A DNA stretch of 64,000 nucleotides, taken from VRUE01 sp963774405 (GTDB lineage Bacteria; Actinomycetota; Thermoleophilia; Solirubrobacterales; 70-9). The translations under genes were made by a program, and so were the position numbers. The notes below the pieces were generated by a model that was not told the origin of the DNA, searched no databases, and was given only the letters and a program-made list of their open reading frames with translations. The DNA is taken from NCBI GenBank assembly GCA_963774405.1, contig CAVZEV010000004.1, positions 193,112 through 257,111 on the forward strand, in the 5' to 3' direction. Shown one piece after another: positions 59,448-64,000 of this stretch (position 1 is its first letter; each line of letters opens with the position of its first letter).

Positions 59448-62400
59448 ATGACCCTGCGGGCCAGAGTAATCACTGCCTGCCTCCTGGCCCTTCTCGCCCC
59501 AGTCGCCCTCACCGCCACCTACGCTTTCGCATGCCCGCCCTACTCGCCGATCAGTCCGCAGGACACGCAAGGTGGCGGCAGCAATGCTGCCCCAGGCGTA
59601 ACGCAATGCGAGGCCGGCGAACCGGTCAACTGCGCCACGGGCAACCAGTTCGAGAACCAGACCGATCTCGCCCTCGGTGGTCGTGGACCCGCTATGCACC
59701 TCACCCGTACCTACAACTCCCAGTCGGCCACCGAAGCCAAAGAAGCCGGCGCGTGGGGTTATGGCTGGTCGGGCCCCTACAGCTCCCACCTCGAATTCAA
59801 CGAAGAATCTGGTGCAATCACGGTTGTCCAGGAAAACGGCGCCACCGCGACCTTCAATCTCGAAGGCAGCGAATACGTGCCGGGAGCGTGGATTCAGGCC
59901 ACCTTGGTCAAAAAAGGGACTACCTACCTCTTTACGTTGCCTGACCAGGAAGCCCTTCGGTTCGACTCCGAAGGCAAGCTGATGGAACAGTTTGACCGGA
60001 ATGGCAACACTCTCTACTTCGAATATACATCTGGCGAACTGCTATGGATCTATGCCGAAGACGGCAGGTATCTGACTTTTATCCATAAAGGAGGTCAGGT
60101 GATTAGCGTCACCGACCCGATGGGGCATAAAGTCAAATACGCCTACGAATCGGGGAACCTAGTCTCGGTCACGCTTCCGGGGGAAGAAGGGGCCCACTGG
60201 AAATTCAAATACGACGGATCGCATCAGCTAACCGAAATGACCAACGGGCTTGGCGGCGTAACGAAAACCGAATACGACGAAAAACATCGGGTCAAAAAAC
60301 AGACCGATCCGATGGAACGGGTTATCAAATTCGAATACGGCGAATTGGAAGAAGACAAGACCACGACGATCACGGAGCCGAATGGATCCACCACCTTCGA
60401 GAAGTTCAACGACGCCGGCGAGCCGCTGGAAGTGATCAAGGCCGTGGGCGTCAAAAGCCTCGAACGGAAAACCAGCTTCGAATACGACTCCGCATACGCG
60501 CTGACGAAAGCCACCGACGCCCTCGGCCACTCGACCACGTACGAATACAACGCGGCGGGAGATCGCACACTTGAAGTGGATGCCGAAGGCGACGAAACCA
60601 AATGGACCTACAACAGCACCCACGACGTCCTCAGCGAAACTACGCCCAAGGGCGAGGCGACAACCTACAAACGCAGCGGCAGCGGCAACGTCGAAGCGAT
60701 TGAACGCCCGGCTCCCGGCGAAGCGACGCAGAAATCGACTTTCAAATACACCGCCTACGGCGACCTGGAATCGGCGACCGATCCGCTTGGTCACGAAACG
60801 AAATTTGAATACGACGAATACGGCGACGTCAAAGCGACAATCGATCCCGAAGGGGACAAGACCACCTGGACCTACGACGAAGACGGGCTTCAGCTGACCG
60901 AAGTCAGCCCGCGGGGCAATGAAGAAGGGGCCAAAGCTTCAGAATTCGAAACGGTCGTCGAACGCGATGCGCAGGGCCGACCGATCAAGGTCTCCGACCC
61001 CCTCGGCGACGAAACCAAATACGCCTACGACGCAAACGGCAACCTCGAAGCGGTCACCGATGCTAACGGACACGCGACGACCTATGCCTATAACGCCGAC
61101 GACGAGCGCACCGAAGCCGAAGCGGCGAACGAAGACACGGTCAAACTTGCCTACGACAGCCTGGGCGCGGTGAAAAGCCGCACGAATGGCAGGGGCTACA
61201 CGACGAGCTACGAACATGACGCCCTTGGTCAGCTGATCGAAGAAGAAGACCCGTTGGGACGGACCACAACCCGGAGCTACGGCGCCACGGGCAACCTCGA
61301 AGAAAGCGAAGATGCGCTGGGCCGCACCGCCACCTACAGCTACGACAAAGCCGATCGGCTCATTGAAGTCGACTACTCCGAAGAAGCCACCCACGACGTG
61401 ACCTACGGATACGACAAAGACGGCCAGTTGGTCAAAATGATCGATGGCACCGGTACGACGACACGTGCCTACGACCAGTTGGACCGGTTGACCGAAGTCG
61501 AAAACGGCAAAGGCGAAGTGGTCGAATACGCCTACGACCTCGGCAACCAGCAGACCGAAGTCGTCTACCCGAACGGCGAACCGGTGGAACGCTCATTCGA
61601 CAAAGCCGGCCGCCTCGAAACGGTGACCGACTGGCTGGGCAACGAAACGAGCTTCGGATACAACGCCGACTCCCAGGTCAACGCGACGAACTTCCCCGAA
61701 AAAACGGCGAACGTCGACGAATACGCCTACGACAAAGCCGACCGGCTATCCGAAGTCTCGATGAAGAAGGAAGCCGAAGTTCTCGCCTCCATGTCCTACG
61801 CGCGCGATGGCATCGGGCAGATCGAAAGCTCCGAAGAGGAAGGCTTCCCTGAAGTTCCGGAATACGAATACGGATATGACGCCAAGAACCGGCTGACCAA
61901 AAGCAACGGGACGACGTTTGGCTACGACTCAGCCAACAACGTGAGCAAAATCTCCTCGGTGACGTACGGCTACGACAAAGCCGATCAGATCGAAACCGCG
62001 AGCAACGCCACCTTCGAATTCAACGAACTTGGCCAGAGAGTGAAAGAAACGCCATCAGGTAAATCCGCCATTACCTATTCCTACGACCAGGCCGGCAATC
62101 TGATCGCCGCAAAATCCCCGGAACTGGAAGAAAATACCTTCAAATACGACGGCACCGGCCTGATGGCCACCGAAACCAAGGGCACCTCCACCTATCCGAT
62201 GTTCTGGGATTCCACGTCGAGGCTCCCACTTTTGATCAGGGGCGGGCAGGACTACTACATCTACGGCCCGGACGGTCTCCCGTTCGAGCAGATCACCGTC
62301 GGCAACGCGCTCTACTACCATCACGACCAGCTGGGCTCCACGCGCCTATTGACGAACCCAAGCGGCGAAGTCACCGGTACCTATCGCTATGGCCCCAACG

Positions 62401-63071
62401 GAGCTTTCTGGAAGCACACCGGAACGAGCAGTACCCTGATGGGCTGGGCTGGCCAGCGCCGACTGCACACCGGCACGCAGATGATCTACCTGCGAGCGCG
62501 CGTCTACGATCCGACGACTGCGCAGTTCCTGAGCGTTGATTCAGCGGTCAGTGAGACAGGAGAAAGATATGCGTATGCGGCGGCCGACCCGGTCAATGCC
62601 ACGGACGTTACGGGTCTGTTTTCTGAACCATGCGGCTGTCCCCCCCCGCCATGTCCGTCTTCGTCTGTAGCTAATGATCCGTCCAAGAAGAGTGTCGGCG
62701 GCGAGGTTATGGAGGAGGTGGGTAAGGACATCCTTGATAAGACGCTAAAGGATTTGTTGCTTAAGCAGGCACCGAACCTTCCAAAGATTCTAGAGAGTGG
62801 AGCGAAGGAGGCAATTTGGACTCTATGGGAGGCTGGGGAGAGGCGCTTGGCAGCGACAGGCGACGAGGTCGGGGAGCGTCTATCGACGGCGATGACTGCC
62901 GTTAGATGGATGGGGCAAAAGACCGAGTCGATAGTCGAGAACTGGCAGTGGGCACAAGCGGTGAGTAACGTACTAGTAGCTGGAGAGGACTTTTTGTTTC
63001 CGCTTTTCATCACCGAGAGTCAAGGGCGCATGATGATGATGCGCTTCAATAATCCATATATGCGATCTTAA
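59448..63071 (+). CDS. RHS/YD-repeat polymorphic toxin
   Basis: 1207 residues. Signal peptide MTLRARVITACLLALLAPVA, then a cysteine-containing start (CEAGEPVNCATGNQF), a DUF6531-like block ALGGRGPAMHLTRTYNSQSA, about 25 YD repeats (for example TTYEYNAAGDRTLEVDAEGD), and the RHS core YYHHDQLGSTRLLTNPSGEV with QMIYLRARVYDPTTAQFLSV, ending at residue ~1060 with DPVNATDVTGLFSEP. The last ~150 residues form a variable tip (KSVGGEVMEEVGKDILDKTL, VRWMGQKTESIVENWQWAQA) with no toxin family I recognise and possibly pore- or helix-based. The repeat region uses GAA and AAA almost exclusively, unlike the chromosomal genes; the tip changes codon style again, a sign of tip exchange. No immunity gene is evident downstream. 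Confidence 0.9.
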   Translation: MTLRARVITACLLALLAPVALTATYAFACPPYSPISPQDTQGGGSNAAPGVTQCEAGEPVNCATGNQFENQTDLALGGRGPAMHLTRTYNSQSATEAKEAGAWGYGWSGPYSSHLEFNEESGAITVVQENGATATFNLEGSEYVPGAWIQATLVKKGTTYLFTLPDQEALRFDSEGKLMEQFDRNGNTLYFEYTSGELLWIYAEDGRYLTFIHKGGQVISVTDPMGHKVKYAYESGNLVSVTLPGEEGAHWKFKYDGSHQLTEMTNGLGGVTKTEYDEKHRVKKQTDPMERVIKFEYGELEEDKTTTITEPNGSTTFEKFNDAGEPLEVIKAVGVKSLERKTSFEYDSAYALTKATDALGHSTTYEYNAAGDRTLEVDAEGDETKWTYNSTHDVLSETTPKGEATTYKRSGSGNVEAIERPAPGEATQKSTFKYTAYGDLESATDPLGHETKFEYDEYGDVKATIDPEGDKTTWTYDEDGLQLTEVSPRGNEEGAKASEFETVVERDAQGRPIKVSDPLGDETKYAYDANGNLEAVTDANGHATTYAYNADDERTEAEAANEDTVKLAYDSLGAVKSRTNGRGYTTSYEHDALGQLIEEEDPLGRTTTRSYGATGNLEESEDALGRTATYSYDKADRLIEVDYSEEATHDVTYGYDKDGQLVKMIDGTGTTTRAYDQLDRLTEVENGKGEVVEYAYDLGNQQTEVVYPNGEPVERSFDKAGRLETVTDWLGNETSFGYNADSQVNATNFPEKTANVDEYAYDKADRLSEVSMKKEAEVLASMSYARDGIGQIESSEEEGFPEVPEYEYGYDAKNRLTKSNGTTFGYDSANNVSKISSVTYGYDKADQIETASNATFEFNELGQRVKETPSGKSAITYSYDQAGNLIAAKSPELEENTFKYDGTGLMATETKGTSTYPMFWDSTSRLPLLIRGGQDYYIYGPDGLPFEQITVGNALYYHHDQLGSTRLLTNPSGEVTGTYRYGPNGAFWKHTGTSSTLMGWAGQRRLHTGTQMIYLRARVYDPTTAQFLSVDSAVSETGERYAYAAADPVNATDVTGLFSEPCGCPPPPCPSSSVANDPSKKSVGGEVMEEVGKDILDKTLKDLLLKQAPNLPKILESGAKEAIWTLWEAGERRLAATGDEVGERLSTAMTAVRWMGQKTESIVENWQWAQAVSNVLVAGEDFLFPLFITESQGRMMMMRFNNPYMRS

Positions 63072-63221
63072 CTGTGCCGCGAGTGGCTTCCCCCTGTAGG
63101 AACCTGGTGTTTCGGTAGTAGGGTCACTTCGTGCATGTGTCGAGGATTACGGCGATTCAAGGGCGGTGGCGTCAAAGGTGCGGAGGTCGGCTGTTCAGGG
63201 CTGGCGCTAATCTTCCCGGCA

Positions 63222-63640
63222 TGAGCACTGCAACCGCCCGCAAGATCCGCGTCGTCGTCGCCAAGCCCGGCTTGGACGGGCACGATCGTGGGGCCAAGAT
63301 CATCGCTCGCGCCCTGCGTGACGCGGGGATGGAGGTGATCTACACCGGGCTGCATCAGACGCCGGAGCAGATCGCCGAGACGGTGATCCAGGAGGACGCC
63401 GATGCGGTTGGGCTCTCGATCCTCTCCGGCGCCCATATGACGCTGGTGCCCAAGGTGGTCGAGCTGCTGAAGGCGCAGGACGTCGATGACGTGCTGGTCA
63501 CGGTCGGCGGCACGATCCCGGCCGAGGACATCCCCGAGCTGAAGAAGCTGGGGGTCGCCGAGATCTTCACGCCCGGCGCCGGAACCGACGAGATCGTCGA
63601 CTTCATCCGCGACAACGCCAGCGAGCGCGACGACGTCTGA
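63222..63640 (+). CDS. B12-binding small subunit of acyl-CoA mutase
   Basis: 139 residues from ATG 63222. Cobalamin-binding DXHXXG in VVVAKPGLDGHDRGAKIIAR, then VIYTGLHQTPEQIAETVIQE, VGLSILSGAHMTLVPKVVEL and VTVGGTIPAEDIPELKKLGV. It should assemble with the large subunit at 56269 and be served by MeaB. Normally such subunit genes lie close together; here an island of ORF6N, DsbA-like and RHS genes intervenes. Confidence 0.93.
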
Positions 63641-63642
63641 CG

Positions 63643-63688
63643 CTCCGGTGCGCCTTTTCCCCGATATAGGGGCAAAGGCGCACCGGAA
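63643..63688. repeat. Palindromic repeat, copy 3
   Basis: TCCGGTGCGCC ... CCCCGATATAGGGG ... GGCGCACCGGA: the most symmetrical copy of the 46-bp palindrome, 3 bp after the mutase small-subunit stop and before etfB. It may serve as terminator for the former. Confidence 0.82.
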
Positions 63689-63734
63689 CGGCGCTGGCGC
63701 TAACCTCCCGCCGCGCCACGTATAGATAGACTGA

Positions 63735-63750
63735 TTGACTGGTCAGTCAA
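63735..63750. promoter_or_regulatory. TetR-type operator candidate upstream of etfB
   Basis: TTGACTG-GT-CAGTCAA, a perfect palindrome of the kind bound by TetR-family repressors of acyl-CoA catabolism, 32 bp before the etfB start and next to its presumed promoter. The regulator gene is not in the window. Confidence 0.5.
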
Positions 63751-63782
63751 CCAGCTTTAGAACTAGCCAAGGAGGCTTGAAC

Positions 63783-64000
63783 TTGAAGATCTGCGTCCTG
63801 GTCAAGGAGGTTCCGGACGCCGCCGTTCAGAAGCGCATCGACTCGAGCACGATGCGTCTGGACCGCAGCGGCGAGAAGAACCTGAACCCCTTCGACACAC
63901 ACGCCATCGAGGCCGCCATGCAGATCAAGGAGGGCGGCGCGATCCCGGTCGAGGAAGTCGTCGCCGTGACGATGGGCCCCGACTCCGCCGTCCGCGCTCT
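63783..64000 (+). CDS. etfB: Electron transfer flavoprotein beta subunit, 3' end cut by window
   Basis: TTG 63783 lies 7 bases after GGAGG. The visible 72 residues, KICVLVKEVPDAAVQKRIDS, STMRLDRSGEKNLNPFDTHA, IEAAMQIKEGGAIPVEEVVA, VTMGPDSAVRA, are a typical EtfB N-terminus. With EtfA it accepts electrons from acyl-CoA dehydrogenases such as the one at 47497. Preceded by a TetR-type palindrome. Confidence 0.93.
   Translation, partial: MKICVLVKEVPDAAVQKRIDSSTMRLDRSGEKNLNPFDTHAIEAAMQIKEGGAIPVEEVVAVTMGPDSAVRA

Noticed and set aside
59448..63071. CRISPR or tandem DNA repeats in the RHS gene
   Set aside because: The periodicity is protein-level (YD repeats of ~20 residues with varied DNA), not identical DNA repeats with spacers.

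Overview
This 64 kb window comes from a high-GC actinobacterium. The lineage is inferred, not proven: an F420-type luciferase-like oxidoreductase, a sigA of actinobacterial type, a methyltransferase/GH57/GT4 set like the mycobacterial methylglucose lipopolysaccharide genes, a BagA/BagB-type ArsA ATPase pair and a full monoderm type IV pilus (T4P) system together point to Thermoleophilia (Solirubrobacterales-like). No rRNA, tRNA or CRISPR array was recognised. The window opens inside egtD and closes inside etfB.

Layout. 0-5 kb: egtD (partial), a secreted protein, an LLM-family oxidoreductase, glpX, yihY. 4.7-12 kb: sigA, then the T4P motor block pilT, a thioredoxin-like membrane protein, pilB, a second pilT and pilC. 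12.1-14.5 kb: an accessory patch with a VapBC pair, a Phd antitoxin beside a gutted PIN toxin, and an orphan AAA ATPase. 14.6-18.2 kb: a c-di-GMP-I (GEMM) riboswitch directly upstream of the major pilin pilA, then a secreted protein, pilD and another secreted protein. 18.2-21.1 kb: small accessory genes (DUF5661, a SLATT-like membrane protein, a DUF4238-like protein). 21.2-28.7 kb, minus strand: an overlapping operon of minor pilins (pilV-, pilW- and pilX-like) and pilM, pilN, pilO plus a bitopic protein. 28.8-38.2 kb: an HxlR regulator, an unknown 547-residue protein, the ArsA pair, parA-ftsZ, ggt and an adenylate cyclase. 38.3-46.1 kb: a secreted metzincin, two methyltransferases, GH57, GT4, a regulator and a hexapeptide acyltransferase. 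46.1-57.9 kb: acyl-CoA and aldehyde metabolism (meaB, acyl-CoA dehydrogenase, aldehyde dehydrogenase with HxlR regulator, thioesterase, leucyl aminopeptidase, thiolase, B12-dependent mutase large subunit). 58-63.1 kb: an accessory island (ORF6N protein, DsbA-like protein, RHS toxin) that separates the mutase large subunit from its B12-binding small subunit (63.2 kb), followed by etfB.

How the parts work together. The pilus genes form two blocks facing each other across 12-21 kb, with pilin synthesis apparently under second-messenger control through the riboswitch. MeaB, the mutase subunits, acyl-CoA dehydrogenase, thiolase and ETF fit branched or odd-chain acyl-CoA breakdown. A striking technical or biological feature is the density of single-base frame disruptions (about 30 recognised), concentrated at 7.1-11.2 kb and 15.1-16.9 kb; essential sigA is also hit, so sequence error is the leading explanation. 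Gene limits given for disrupted genes are those of the frame-corrected gene.

A family of about 45-bp perfect palindromes (three copies plus one relative), several paired operator-like repeats, the pilA riboswitch and the polysaccharide gene set are the most interesting non-routine signals.
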